From Glandiceps talaboti (Eukaryota; Hemichordata; Enteropneusta; Spengelidae), in assembly GCF_964340395.1 (NCBI RefSeq), contig NC_135562.1:7953634-8017633 (forward strand): a stretch of DNA of 64,000 bases. The letters are read 5' to 3'. Shown here one piece after another: positions 1 to 10,649 of the stretch. Positions within the stretch are counted from its first letter, which is position 1; every line of letters begins with the position of its first letter. The notes beneath the pieces were generated by a model. That model was not told the DNA's origin. It was given only the letters and a program-made list of their open reading frames with translations, and searched no databases. The translations under genes were made by a program, and so were the position numbers.

Positions 1-357
1 ATGACGTGTATAGCAATAACATACATGGATGGCCAATCAAAAAAAAAATAAATAATCAAGCCCTGACCGTAAGAAATCCCGGATACTTTTATTATATTTT
101 TATATTTATCTAGATTATTCTAATTATTTCTTCTCTTTCTCTGGTAGATCAAGAGAACTTTCATATATTTATATTATTTTGCCAACAACATATCTTTATC
201 TCATTACAAAATCGTGTATTTTTGTTATTACTGTGTTACTCGTACCTCCAAATTTGTCTTAATTTATATGTGTGTCTTGTCCATGGATTTTGATTAGTTC
301 CTAGGGCACTATTTCAATGCCACTCACCAGAAATGTTTTTCTGTTGCCTTCAAGGAC

Positions 358-508
358 TGTGTGTGCGTGTGTGTGTGTGTGTGTGTCTGTCTGTCTGTCT
401 GCCTGTCTGTCTGTGTGTGTGTCTGTCTGTCTGTCTGTGTGACTGTGTCTGTGTATGTGTGTGTGCGCGCGCGTGCGTGCGTGTGTGTGTGTATGTGTGG
501 GTGTGTGG

Positions 509-541
<33 letters not shown>

Positions 542-626
542 GGTGTGTGTGTGTGTGTGTGTGTGTGTACATGTGTGTGTGTGTGTGTACATGTGTGTGT
601 GTGTGTGTGTACATGTGTGTGTGTGT

Positions 627-671
<45 letters not shown>

Positions 672-673
672 CA
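358..673. repeat. complex GT/CTGT microsatellite
   Basis: A long run of GT dinucleotides is interspersed with CTGT blocks, GC-GT stretches and short TACATGT interruptions. Open frames here exist only because the short periods avoid stop codons; both strands are open at once and the predicted peptides are pure Cys/Val or His/Thr runs. Nothing coding is supported. The surrounding bases 1-357 and 674-1120 are AT-rich with no gene I can recognise. Confidence 0.95.
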
Positions 674-1120
674 CATCATTTTCTAGTAGAATAAATTCCA
701 GGTCAATTTCAATTGTCAATGTATTATGCCTGAAATCCAGGGTTGATTTCTTCCAATAGCAAGTCACTATTCAAATTGTACTACTATAGGTATCTGTTTA
801 ATGCAGCCCGCCCTCACATCCCCTAATTAAAAGGGTATAAACTAAACTAATTAATTATGGATATTTATGTAAATGAAACTGACATAAACATGCAGTATGA
901 TGATGATCCTATAAAACAAATGAACAAACAGCAAACACACATACTGATAAACTTTTATTAGCAATTCATTCAAATAATGAGTGTGAGTAATATAATTAAA
1001 TGAAAATACAATAATCGCATTAATTACGTAACTATCTAGCTACCATTATACTGAATATTGTTACTACAGTGCGAACCATGTAATCCTAGCTAGCTCAGTA
1101 TTCGTAATAAATATAATTTT

Positions 1121-1157
1121 GTTTGTTTGTTTGTTTGTTTGTTTGTTTGTTTGTTTG
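1121..1157. repeat. (GTTT)n tetranucleotide repeat
   Basis: About nine GTTT units lie roughly 260 bases beyond the stop codon of the first elongase gene. A similar GTTT block precedes the microsatellite of duplication unit A. Confidence 0.9.
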
Positions 1158-1419
1158 CCTTCTGCAGCTGTTTGTGATATATTTCCGGGAGTTCCTGTGG
1201 TGAGCGGCGTGAGGCCATGATCCCATATAAACAATGTGTCCGATTTCTAGGTGAGACTTTAGATATGTCCATTATTATTAGTAGATCTGTTATAGTAATT
1301 ATAACATTGTGAAGGAAAAAATAACATACGCAGAAGTTTGCCTTCCGTAGAAAGCTAAACCTTCGATGTCAGAATAGATTCTAGTTCATTTTCTTCAAAA
1401 ATTAAATTAAAACTTGCAG

Positions 1420-2310
1420 TTATTCATTTTTCTCGATTTTCTGGCTGCCGGTTCTCTTAAGCTTACCTACATAGGCATTGTAGAAGAACATTGCAAACAA
1501 GACAAAATAACTTAGATACATTATTGCACCGTAGGTAAGAGTGCTATTCGTAATATCACATTGGATATCTCTTAATTTCATGATATAACTGTAACTAAGA
1601 AGTACACATCCCATAATCATTTGACTTATTTGCATAATCGTGATGCTCATCGTGATTGGCATTGGTAGGCGATATCCAGTTGCCCGGATGGCAAAGTACA
1701 AATACATGAATGAGTGGACAACGAAGTTCATTGTAAGAAACCATATTGAGGGCGCTGTCAGTTCGACGTGACAGAGAACACAGAAGACAAGAACAGTAAC
1801 ATGGTGATACCAGTGGAGGAAAATTAATTTCTGCTTTCTCAACACGATAAAAATAGTGTCTCCAAGTTCTGGAAATTTGGAAAACACAAACATTACACCC
1901 CAGAATGGCATGCAGGAACCAGACTCCATATAAAAGTATTGATTGTCGCAGATTGATTTGTAAAGACCGTCTACTTGCAGAATGAACATCAAATCAAAAC
2001 AGCTACGTATAGCACCACATGTACTAAATATCGATAGACATAGATTCCAAAAAACCAATGGTCCCCTGATATGAAATTTCGGTCGATTCCTCATGTATCG
2101 TTGTATACTAAATATAAGTATAACGTAGGCAAGACATACGTACAATGAATAATGCCAATATTGTCCGAAACGCCGTTTATATTTGTCATGATCCAGCCAT
2201 TCCAGTTTCTCGAAATCATATTGACGTTTGAAAATGCTGAAATTCCATTCGCTCTTGGTGACCATAAGTAGCACAGCTTCCACAGTGTCCTTCTCGATGG
2301 CCGAAATCAT
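1420..2310 (-). CDS. elovl6: ELOVL6-like very-long-chain fatty-acid elongase, copy 1 (intronless)
   Basis: Encodes a 3-ketoacyl-CoA synthase of the ELO family, the condensing enzyme of microsomal fatty-acid chain elongation; ELOVL3/6 members extend saturated and monounsaturated C12-C16 acyl-CoAs. Seen directly: the KFPELGDT motif (about residues 145-152), the catalytic histidine box HWYHH (166-170), MNFVVHSFMY (194-203), the TIMQISQ motif (224-230), and several hydrophobic helices expected of an ER multi-pass protein. The open frame extends upstream to a TTG at 2343, but an in-frame TAG sits five codons before it and no upstream ATG exists. I therefore start at the ATG at 2308-2310, which has G at -3, giving 296 residues (human ELOVL6 has 265). 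The whole gene is one exon, unlike vertebrate ELOVL6, which suggests a retrocopy ancestor or intron loss. Its C-terminus (AYVGKLKRTGSQ) is closer to the usual ELOVL6 ending than that of copies 2 and 3. Confidence 0.9.
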   Translation of the reverse strand: MISAIEKDTVEAVLLMVTKSEWNFSIFKRQYDFEKLEWLDHDKYKRRFGQYWHYSLYVCLAYVILIFSIQRYMRNRPKFHIRGPLVFWNLCLSIFSTCGAIRSCFDLMFILQVDGLYKSICDNQYFYMESGSCMPFWGVMFVFSKFPELGDTIFIVLRKQKLIFLHWYHHVTVLVFCVLCHVELTAPSIWFLTMNFVVHSFMYLYFAIRATGYRLPMPITMSITIMQISQMIMGCVLLSYSYIMKLRDIQCDITNSTLTYGAIMYLSYFVLFAMFFYNAYVGKLKRTGSQKIEKNE

Positions 2311-3996
2311 TTCACTTTCCGACGTATTTCTGTATATACTCAACGAAGCAGACGTCTAAAATACCAACTCTTTCCAACGATACAATGTACCTGTCTGTAG
2401 GTGTAATCCCGGTGGTCTGAGGTGTACTACCGATGCTAGCTATAGTTTGTCGATCCCGGTAGAGAAATATTTGATTCACTAAAATGTCGACGTCCGGCCT
2501 TTCTTGAAGTCTTGAGTTAGGTCAATACAACCGTATTCATCGCACCGGTTTGTTGACCTTGCTAGAAGAAAGGCCACCATAACACACTATGTTTTCAAGG
2601 TAAATTACTCCGAGTTGAGATTCAGGTATTAACGTTATATTAGGAAAGGTAATTTGTTCCGATAGGTTTTAGATTGTTACTAGTACAGTACCTTCAAAAC
2701 CATTTCTACGGTATCAGAGCTAAACTGATGATTTGTTCCGACAGTTTGCAATTGCAGAGTGTCACGATTACCTTTCTCCAGCTGCAGCTGGTATAGGAAA
2801 CTAATTATCCAGACTGACAGCAGGTCGTAGGTGGTTATCGATGCTGTCTCTTCTCTTCAGTTTTCGTTGGCAAGATAAGTCCAATCTTCACGTGGCTGGC
2901 AAGACTGTGAGTGGTGATGTCACGATAAAATGTGTCTCAGTTTGGATGAAACAATACCTCGGTGATTTAGATGTTTGCTAGTGTGTTGAAGCAGAGATCT
3001 TGAAGTGTTTACTCACCATGTACAGTCTATTGTTGAATGTCTTACCATGTAGCTATATGTAAAACAGGTACCTATAGCCTAGGCTTTCTTAATACACGAT
3101 ACAAAACACCTAAGGCTCCACAGGGTATAGTATATTGTTCAATTTGAAAAAGAAGTAGGTAACAAAACACAGCCTTGGACAACTAACACAAATCTCAAAC
3201 AATAGTGGGCTGAGCCCAAATTCATTCTGCGGCTCGGTGTAACGACAGACCGTGGATGTATTAATAATATCTATAAACAAACTAAGGTTGTCGTCGGGGG
3301 AATTATTACTGAGACTGAATACATCCATATTCGGTAATCTTCAAACCTGCTACTGGGATTTGGTTTCATCAAATATAATACTTAATAACCAAAGATATAT
3401 TAACTAAAAATGTTGTCAGTTACTTATAAAACGACATCGTACATGTTAATTAGTGGTCAATTTTATCTGTAGGTAGAGTAGTAATAAGTTTAAATCTTGT
3501 GAGCAAAAGTTTGGTTTTGATTCTGTCACCATGTTCAAACTGTACTGGAGTATCATTTGTTTGATCAGACAACCATATTCACTGAAAAGTGTTAAAATAC
3601 ATGCAATTAAAATCGAATAAGGTGCAGCCAATGGGCAAATTTGCGGTTTTCATTAATCATACATTGTTTCAGACCATAAATGACATTTTTAATAGAATCG
3701 TCCCTCAAAAAATAAAACTGTTCAGCTGTTCTTAGATGCCCTCCCACTGGAGTGAAAGAAATCTGCCCCTCCCCCCTCCCTCAGACTGAGTTTCAACTTG
3801 CCCGCTATCCCACCGCCCATGCAATACTATGTGAATGATTGACCCACTCCCCACCAGGAAAAACGTTATACAATTCATTTTGAAGCGCACAATGTGCGAC
3901 CCTTCCCCAACATATACAATTCCATGGTTCCCCCTCCCACTGTATCAAAAGTCATTGAAAATGACATACTCCCCACTATGATTGGGTTTTAAGGAA
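2311..3996. other. spacer upstream of elongase copy 1
   Basis: The first 220 bases or so (to about 2533) are recognisably homologous to the upstream flanks of copies 2 and 3 (shared CTGTCTGTAGGTGTAAT and GACGTCCGGCCTTTCTTGAA), so the promoter of the ancestral gene probably lies here. Beyond that the sequence is unique, with C-rich tracts near 3765-3950. I see no further gene. Confidence 0.6.
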
Positions 3997-4078
3997 CTGG
4001 CAGTTTATGTTGTCATTTCCAAACCTGGTTAATGTTGTTTGGCCTCATAAGCTTTTGGTTATTTTTGATATCACTACT

Positions 4079-4680
4079 CTGTTCAAGCATGTCTGAGTTA
4101 TGGCTTTGGACATGAAAACTGCGCCAACAAAAGGGCTGCCAGGCAGCCATATCGGATTGTATCATGACGAAAATGGATATCCACATGTATGTCATAGAAC
4201 ACTGTCCTAATACCAACGTTGAGTGAGATCTGTTCAAGCATGTCTGAGTTATGGCTTTGGACAGGGGAAATTTGCAAACAAAATGACTGCCAGGCAGCCA
4301 TATCGGATTGTATCATGACGAAAATGGATGTGCACATGTATGTCATAGAACACTGTGCTAATACCGACTTTGAATGAGATCTGTTCAAGCATGTCTGAGT
4401 TATGGCTTTGGACAGGGAAAATTCGCAATAAAAATGGCTGCCAGGCAGCCATATTGGATCGTATCATGACAACAATGAATATGCACATGTATGTCAAAGA
4501 ACACTGTCCTAATACCAACTTTGAATGAGATCTGTTCAAGCATGTCTGAGTTATGGCTTTGGACAGGGAAAATTCACAAACAAAATGGCTGCTAGGTGGC
4601 CATATTGGATCGTAATATAAAACAAATTGACGTGCATATGTATGCCATAGTATGTTACCCCTGTACCAAGTTTGAAAAAA
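4079..4680. repeat. 151-bp tandem repeat, four copies (unit A)
   Basis: CTGTTCAAGCATGTCTGAGT recurs at 4079, 4230, 4381 and 4532, an exact period of 151 bases. Most copies contain a near-perfect palindrome (ATGGCTGCC-A-GGCAGCCAT); the last is degenerate there. Because 151 is not a multiple of three, open frames across it shift from copy to copy and are not coding. It ends in a GGAC repeat at about 4714-4750. Confidence 0.93.
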
Positions 4681-4934
4681 ATCGGTCTGGGCATCTCCAA
4701 GAAACGACTCTGGACGGACGGACGGACGGACGCACGGACACACAGACGGACGGAACCCAATCCATAAGTCCCCGTCCGGACTTCGTCAGACTAATAAGGA
4801 CTTCCCGGCCACAATCACCATTCATTGTGTGAATCTGCTACCGATCGAAAAATTACCTGCTCAGGCACTGAAAAATTATGTACTAAGAACAGCTTTTCCG
4901 AGAACAGCTTCATTGCATTTCAAGTTGCCTAGTG

Positions 4935-5819
4935 CTATTCAATTTTCTCGATTTTCTGACTAGCATATCTCTTACATATGTAGGCATTGTAGAAAAAGTT
5001 TACAAACATAACAAAATAACTTAGATACATTATTGCACCGTAGGTAAGCGTGCTATTCGTAATATCACATTGGATATCTCTTAATTTCATGCTATAACTG
5101 TAACTAAGAAGTACACATCCCATAATCATTTGACTTATTTGCATAATCGTGATGCTCATAGTGATTGGCATTGGTAGGCGATATCCAGTTGCCCGGATGG
5201 CAAAGTACAAATACATGAATGAGTGGACAACGAAGTTCATTGTAAGAAACCATATTGAGGGCGCTGTCAGTTCGACGTGACAGAGAACACAAAAGACAAG
5301 AACTGTAACATGGTGATACCAGTGGAGGAAAATTAATTTCTGCTTTCTCAACACAATAAAAATAGTGTCACCAAGTTCTGGAAATTTAGAAAAGACAAAC
5401 ATTATTCCCCAGAATGCCATGCAGGAACCATATTCCGGATAAAAATACTGATTGTCGCAGATTGATTTGTAAAGACCGTCTACTTGCAGAATGAACATCA
5501 AATCAAAACAGCTACGTATAGCACCACATGTACTAAATATCGACAAACATAGATTCCAAAAAACCAATGGTCCCCTGATGTGAAATTTCGGTCGATTCCT
5601 CATGTATCGTTGTATACTAAATATAAGTATAACGTAGGCAAGACATACGTACAAGGAATAATGCCAATATTGTCGGAAACGCCGTTTATATTTGTCAAGA
5701 TCCAGCCATTCCAGTTTCTCGAAATCATATTGACGTTTGAAAATGCTGAAATTCCTTTCGCTCTTGGTGAACATGAGTAGCACAGTTTCCACAGTGTCCT
5801 TCTCGATGGCCGAAATCAT
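4935..5819 (-). CDS. elovl6: ELOVL6-like fatty-acid elongase, copy 2 (intronless)
   Basis: Same family and role as copy 1: the ER condensing enzyme of fatty-acid elongation. The 294-residue protein keeps KFPELGDT, the HWYHH histidine box and the TIMQISQ motif. From the histidine box to the last helices it is essentially identical to the other two copies. The C-terminus has changed to a CKRYASQKIEKIE ending, shared with copy 3. It differs from copy 3 at only about nine or ten positions, including F/V near the N-terminus, R/G before QYWHY, A/P and I/M near the SCMAFWG segment, and S/I in SYSYSMK. The ATG at 5817-5819 is chosen because the frame upstream holds only a TTG followed by a stop. No frameshift or premature stop is present, so it looks functional. 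Confidence 0.9.
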   Translation of the reverse strand: MISAIEKDTVETVLLMFTKSERNFSIFKRQYDFEKLEWLDLDKYKRRFRQYWHYSLYVCLAYVILIFSIQRYMRNRPKFHIRGPLVFWNLCLSIFSTCGAIRSCFDLMFILQVDGLYKSICDNQYFYPEYGSCMAFWGIMFVFSKFPELGDTIFIVLRKQKLIFLHWYHHVTVLVFCVLCHVELTAPSIWFLTMNFVVHSFMYLYFAIRATGYRLPMPITMSITIMQISQMIMGCVLLSYSYSMKLRDIQCDITNSTLTYGAIMYLSYFVMFVNFFYNAYICKRYASQKIEKIE

Positions 5820-6889
5820 GTCACTTTCCGACGTATTTCTGTATATACCCAACGAAGTAGACGTCTACAATGTCAACTCTTTCCGACGATACAATGTACC
5901 TGTCTGTAGGTGTAATCTCGGTGGTCTGAGGTGTACTACCGATGCTAGTGTGTCGATCCCGGTAGAGATATATTTGATTCACTCATATATCGACGTCCGG
6001 CCTTTCTTGAAGTCTTGAGTTAGGTCAATACAGCCGAATATCCACGAAGTTTCCTCAGTGATGCAATCTCGTAAACAAACTTGAATCGAAGATCGATGCT
6101 ATCGAATTTGGTCAAGTCCTACGACTTTCAGTGGTAATACTACTATACGATCTGCACTTGACTAAAAGTGTGTCTGTTACGTTTGACTGCATGGAACAAC
6201 ACGTTGTCACCTCCGTGGTCTAGGCGTTGCCAAAGTATTCATTTGTATCATGTATGTTAATCAGTAATCATAGTTTTAATTGTAGTCTCTAATACTAATA
6301 TTTACCCATCAGTACACTCAATTTACGCATGCGCATCGGCAACCTGACAACTATTTACAGACTTAGCTATGCATACCATGTTTAATCAACTTTATCGTGC
6401 CATCGAAATGACAATACGATGTTATTGACACGAATAACATTATCTGAACAGCAAATTTAAACTGAACGTTTATTTCAAATTTCTTCAATCATTTCGCATA
6501 TTCCCCAGTTTATCTTTACCTTCCGTATAATAATAAATATGTATACATGTGTACTTTGTGTTTCAGCGTGTAAAGTTTACCTCTTGAAGAGGGTGTTCCT
6601 CCATAGAAGGAATACTATCCAATATAATCCAATACAACCAACTAGAAAGAAAGACAACATAGAAGAACAGAAAACCAACTAACATTGTAACAATTCCAGC
6701 TTGATTTTGTACAAGAACCAACATACCCTCACTAATAAAGTTCTACCAAGTTCTAGTAATTCGGCAATATCAAATTTGTACATGCATACAATATTCTTCT
6801 ACCAACTTTACTGAAGAAACTTGTCACTCATATGGGTCATATGGCTGTGTTCTGCTGCTTTCTTGTTATTAAAAACAAAAAATTGTCCC

Positions 6890-6960
6890 CATATCGAACG
6901 GAAATCGAACTTGGGCCTCCCGCGTGGCAGGCAAGAGATTTACAACTGAACCATCGATGT
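6890..6960 (-). pseudogene. tRNA-Gly(GCC)-derived pseudogene or SINE head (unit A)
   Basis: On the minus strand the 71 bases align over their whole length with the canonical metazoan tRNA-Gly(GCC), including GGTTCAGT (box A region), the anticodon loop CTGCCAC with GCC, and GTTCGATT (box B region). The acceptor stem has one mismatch, but the T stem (CCAAG versus TCCGT) no longer pairs, so this is not a functional tRNA. The sequence that follows (GGGGACAATTTTTTG) is not tRNA, as in tRNA-derived SINEs. Confidence 0.8.
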
Positions 6961-6979
6961 TCATTTTGATATATTTACA

Positions 6980-7045
6980 TGTGTGTATGTGTGTATGTTT
7001 GTTTGTTTGTTTGTTTGTTTGTTTGTTTGTGTGTGTGTGTGTGTG

Positions 7046-7080
<35 letters not shown>

Positions 7081-7081
7081 G

Positions 7082-7162
<81 letters not shown>
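6980..7162. repeat. GT/GTTT/CTGT/CT microsatellite (unit A)
   Basis: A compound repeat abuts the tRNA-Gly-like sequence: GTAT, then GTTT, GT, CTGT, and finally about 90 bases of CT. Unit B carries the same repeat in longer form. About 240 bases of unique sequence then follow before unit B. Confidence 0.95.
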
Positions 7163-7167
<5 letters not shown>

Positions 7168-7665
7168 AAACCAAATACTTCGTTTCGACACGACCTTCGA
7201 AACGGAAACAAATTAAAACCTGTCTGTTCTTGTAAGGTGTCATTATAGTATGTATCTAGTGAAAGGTATTAGACTAGTTTACAATAGTGTTAATCAGTAT
7301 ATGCCTTCATTTATCATTCAACTGACATTAATGTACTATAATAGTTTTTACATTTAAATCCAATCCATTATCAGACAATTGTGATCCTAGTTATTACTAT
7401 TGGATGTACTATTCTATGAAAGGAAATATACTAATATACAGTGGGACCCAATCTGACTAAAATCTGATGTTGTGAAAGTGATTTAGATGTCTTTATTTAC
7501 CTCTGATTCCATCGTGTTGCGACATTTGTTTTGTTCCGGTGGGATGGTTGCGATCATATTGATTGGGACCGATCACGACGAATCTGGCAGTTTATGTTGT
7601 CATTTTCAAACCTGGTTAATGTTGTTTGGCCTCATAAGCTTATGGTTATTTTTGATATCACTACT

Positions 7666-8118
7666 CTGTTCAAGCATGTCTGAGTTATGGCTTTGGACAT
7701 GAAAACTGCGCCAACAAAATGGCTGCCAGGCAGCCATATCGGATTGTATCATGACGAAAATGGATATCCACATGTATGTCATAGAACACTGTGCTAATAC
7801 CGACTTTGAATGAGATCTGTTCAAGCATGTCTGAGTTATGGCTTTGGACATGGAAAATTCGCAATAAAAATGGCTGCCAGGCAGCCATATCGGATTGTAT
7901 CATGACGAAAATGAATACGCACATGTATGTCAAAGAACACTGTCCCAATACCAACATTGAATGAGATCTGTTCAAGCATGTCTGAGTTATGGCTTTGGAC
8001 AGGGAAAATTCACAAACAAAATGGCTGCTAGGTGGCCATATTGGATCGTAATATAAAACAAATTGACGTGCATACGTATGCCATAGTATGTTACCCCAGT
8101 ACCAAGTTTGAAAAAAAT
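7666..8118. repeat. 151-bp tandem repeat, three copies (unit B)
   Basis: CTGTTCAAGCATGTCTGAGT recurs at 7666, 7817 and 7968, an exact 151-base period, one copy fewer than in unit A. It is followed by the GGAC repeat at about 8147-8198. Confidence 0.93.
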
Positions 8119-8378
8119 CGGTCCAGGCATCTCCAAGAAACGACTCTGGACGGACGGACGGACAGACGTACGGACAGACGGACGGACGGACGGACGGAAC
8201 CCAATCCATAAGTCCCCGTCCGGACTTCGTCGGACTAATAAGGACTTCCCGGCCACAATCACCATTCATTGTGTGAATCTGCTACCGATCGAAAAATTAC
8301 CTGCTCAGGCACTGAAAAATTATGTACTAAGAACAGCTTTTCCGAGAACAGCTTCATTGCATTTCAAGTTGCCTAGTG

Positions 8379-9263
8379 CTATTCAATTTTCTCGATTTTC
8401 TGACTAGCATATCTCTTACATATGTAGGCATTGTAGAAAAAGTTTACAAACATAACAAAGTAACTTAGATACATTATTGCACCGTAGGTAAGCGTGCTAT
8501 TCGTAATATCACATTGGATATCTCTTAATTTCATGATATAAGTGTAACTAAGAAGTACACATCCCATAATCATTTGACTTATTTGCATAATCGTGATGCT
8601 CATAGTGATTGGCATTGGTAGGCGATATCCAGTTGCCCGGATGGCAAAGTACAAATACATGAATGAGTGGACAACGAAGTTCATTGTAAGAAACCATATT
8701 GAGGGCGCTGTCAGTTCGACGTGACAGAGAACACAAAAGACAAGAACTGTAACATGGTGATACCAGTGGAGGAAAATTAATTTCTGCTTTCTCAACACAA
8801 TAAAAATAGTGTCACCAAGTTCTGGAAATTTGGAAAAGACAAACATCATTCCCCAGAATGGCATGCAGGAACCATATTCCGGATAAAAATACTGATTGTC
8901 GCAGATTGATTTGTAAAGACCGTCTACTTGCAGAATGAACATCAAATCAAAACAGCTACGTATAGCACCACATGTACTAAATATCGACAAACATAGATTC
9001 CAAAAAACCAATGGTCCCCTGATGTGAAATTTCGGTCGATTCCTCATGTATCGCTGTATACTAAATATAAGTATAACGTAGGCAAGACATACGTACAAGG
9101 AATAATGCCAATATTGTCCGAAACGCCGTTTATATTTGTCAAGATCCAGCCATTCCAGTTTCTCGATATCATATTGACGTTTGAAAATGCTGAAATTCCT
9201 TTCGCTCTTGGTGACCATAAGTAGCACAGTTTCCACAGTGTCCTTCTCGATGGCCGAAATCAT
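8379..9263 (-). CDS. elovl6: ELOVL6-like fatty-acid elongase, copy 3 (intronless)
   Basis: Third ER fatty-acid elongase, 294 residues from the ATG at 9261-9263. It retains the KFPELGDT motif, HWYHH box, MNFVVHSFMY and TIMQISQ, and shares the CKRYASQKIEKIE C-terminus with copy 2. At several positions (V in LLMVTKSE, G in RRFGQYW, P in SCMPFWG) it agrees with copy 1 rather than copy 2, so copy 2 carries the derived changes. No disabling mutation is seen. With the promoter flank duplicated along with the gene, both copies could be expressed from similar control sequences. Confidence 0.9.
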   Translation of the reverse strand: MISAIEKDTVETVLLMVTKSERNFSIFKRQYDIEKLEWLDLDKYKRRFGQYWHYSLYVCLAYVILIFSIQRYMRNRPKFHIRGPLVFWNLCLSIFSTCGAIRSCFDLMFILQVDGLYKSICDNQYFYPEYGSCMPFWGMMFVFSKFPELGDTIFIVLRKQKLIFLHWYHHVTVLVFCVLCHVELTAPSIWFLTMNFVVHSFMYLYFAIRATGYRLPMPITMSITIMQISQMIMGCVLLSYTYIMKLRDIQCDITNSTLTYGAIMYLSYFVMFVNFFYNAYICKRYASQKIEKIE

Positions 9264-10327
9264 TTCACTTTCTGACGTATTTCTGTATATACTCAACGAA
9301 GTAGACGTCTACAATGTCAACTCTTTCCGACGATACAATGTACCTGTCTGTAGGTGTAATCTCGGTGGTCTGAGGTGTACTACCGATGCTAGTGCGTGTC
9401 GATCCCGGTAGAGAAATTTTTGATTCACTCATATATCGACGTCCGGCTTTTCTTGAAGTCTTGAGTTAGGTCAATACAGCCGAATATCCACGAAGTTTCC
9501 ACAGTGATGCAATCTCGTAAACAAACTTGAATCGAAGATGCTATCGAATTTGGTCAAGTCCTACGACTTTCAGTGGTAATACTACTATACGATCTGCACT
9601 TGACTAAAAGTGTGTCTGTTACGTTTGACTGCATGGAACAACACGTTGTCACCTCAGTGGTCTAGGCGTTGCCAAAGTATTCATTTGTATCATGTATGTT
9701 AATCAGTAATCATAGTTTTAATTGTAGTCTCTAATACTAATATTTACCCATCAGTACACTCAATTTACGCATGCGCATCGGCAACCTGACAACTATTTAG
9801 AGACTTTATAGATATGCGTACCATGTTCAACTTTATCGTGGCATCGAAATGACAATACGATGTTATTGACACGAATAACATTATCTGAACAGCAAATTTA
9901 AACTGAACGTTTCTTTTCAATTTCTTCAATCATTTCGCATATTTCCCAGTTTATCTTTACCTTCCGTATAATAAATATGTATACATTGTGTACTTTGTGT
10001 TTCAGCGTGTAAAGTTTACCTCTTGAAGAGGGTGCTCCTACATCGAAGGAATACTATCCAATATAATCCAATACAACCAACTAGAAAGAAAGACAACATA
10101 GAAGAACAGATCTAGAAAACCAACTAACAATTCCAGCTTGATTTTGTACAAGAACCAACATACCCTCACTAATAAAGTTCTACCAATTTCTAGTAATTCG
10201 GCAATATCAAATTTGTCCATGCATAAAATATTCTTCTACCAACTTTACTGAAGAAACTTGTCACTCATATGGGTCACATGGCTGTGTTCTGCTGCTTTCT
10301 TGTTATTAAAAACAAAAAATTGTCTCC

Positions 10328-10398
10328 ATATCTTAACAGAAATCGAACTTGGGCCTCCCGCGTGGCAGGCAAGAGATTTACAACTGAACCATTGGTGT
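10328..10398 (-). pseudogene. tRNA-Gly(GCC)-derived pseudogene or SINE head (unit B)
   Basis: This is the counterpart of the tRNA-Gly-like sequence of unit A, with the same core TTGCCTGCCACGCGGGAGG and the same damaged T stem. The acceptor end is further diverged (CACCAATGG). Not a functional tRNA. Confidence 0.78.
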
Positions 10399-10412
10399 TC
10401 ATTTTGATATAT

Positions 10413-10649
<237 letters not shown>

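Larger units (their letters stand above)
3997..7583. repeat. tandem segmental duplication, unit A
   Basis: This is the first of two head-to-tail units of about 3.5 kb. It starts at CTGGCAGTTTATGTTGTCAT and ends at GATCACGACGAAT, where unit B begins directly with CTGGCAGTTT. The order of parts is the same in both: 151-bp tandem repeats, GGAC repeat, elongase gene, upstream flank, tRNA-Gly-like sequence, microsatellite, unique tail. By eye the units are near identical outside the simple repeats, so the duplication is recent. Confidence 0.92.

Noticed and set aside
324-767. Overlapping frames of 80-147 codons on both strands
   Set aside because: They translate a GT/CTGT repeat into Cys/Val or His/Thr runs; the same occurs at 6924-7248, 10269-10737, 11649-11900, 19144-19752, 21016-21621, 35565-35886, 50404-51051, 56017-56514 and 61244-61686.
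2311-2343. N-terminal extension of elongase copy 1 to a TTG (and the same in copies 2 and 3)
   Set aside because: There is no ATG in the extension and an in-frame stop lies five codons upstream; eukaryotic initiation at the ATG 11 codons later is far more likely.
4013-4760. Frames of up to 164 codons across the 151-bp repeats, similarly at 7606-8269
   Set aside because: The period is not a multiple of three, frames shift between copies, and the PSVRPSV-like stretches come from the GGAC repeat.
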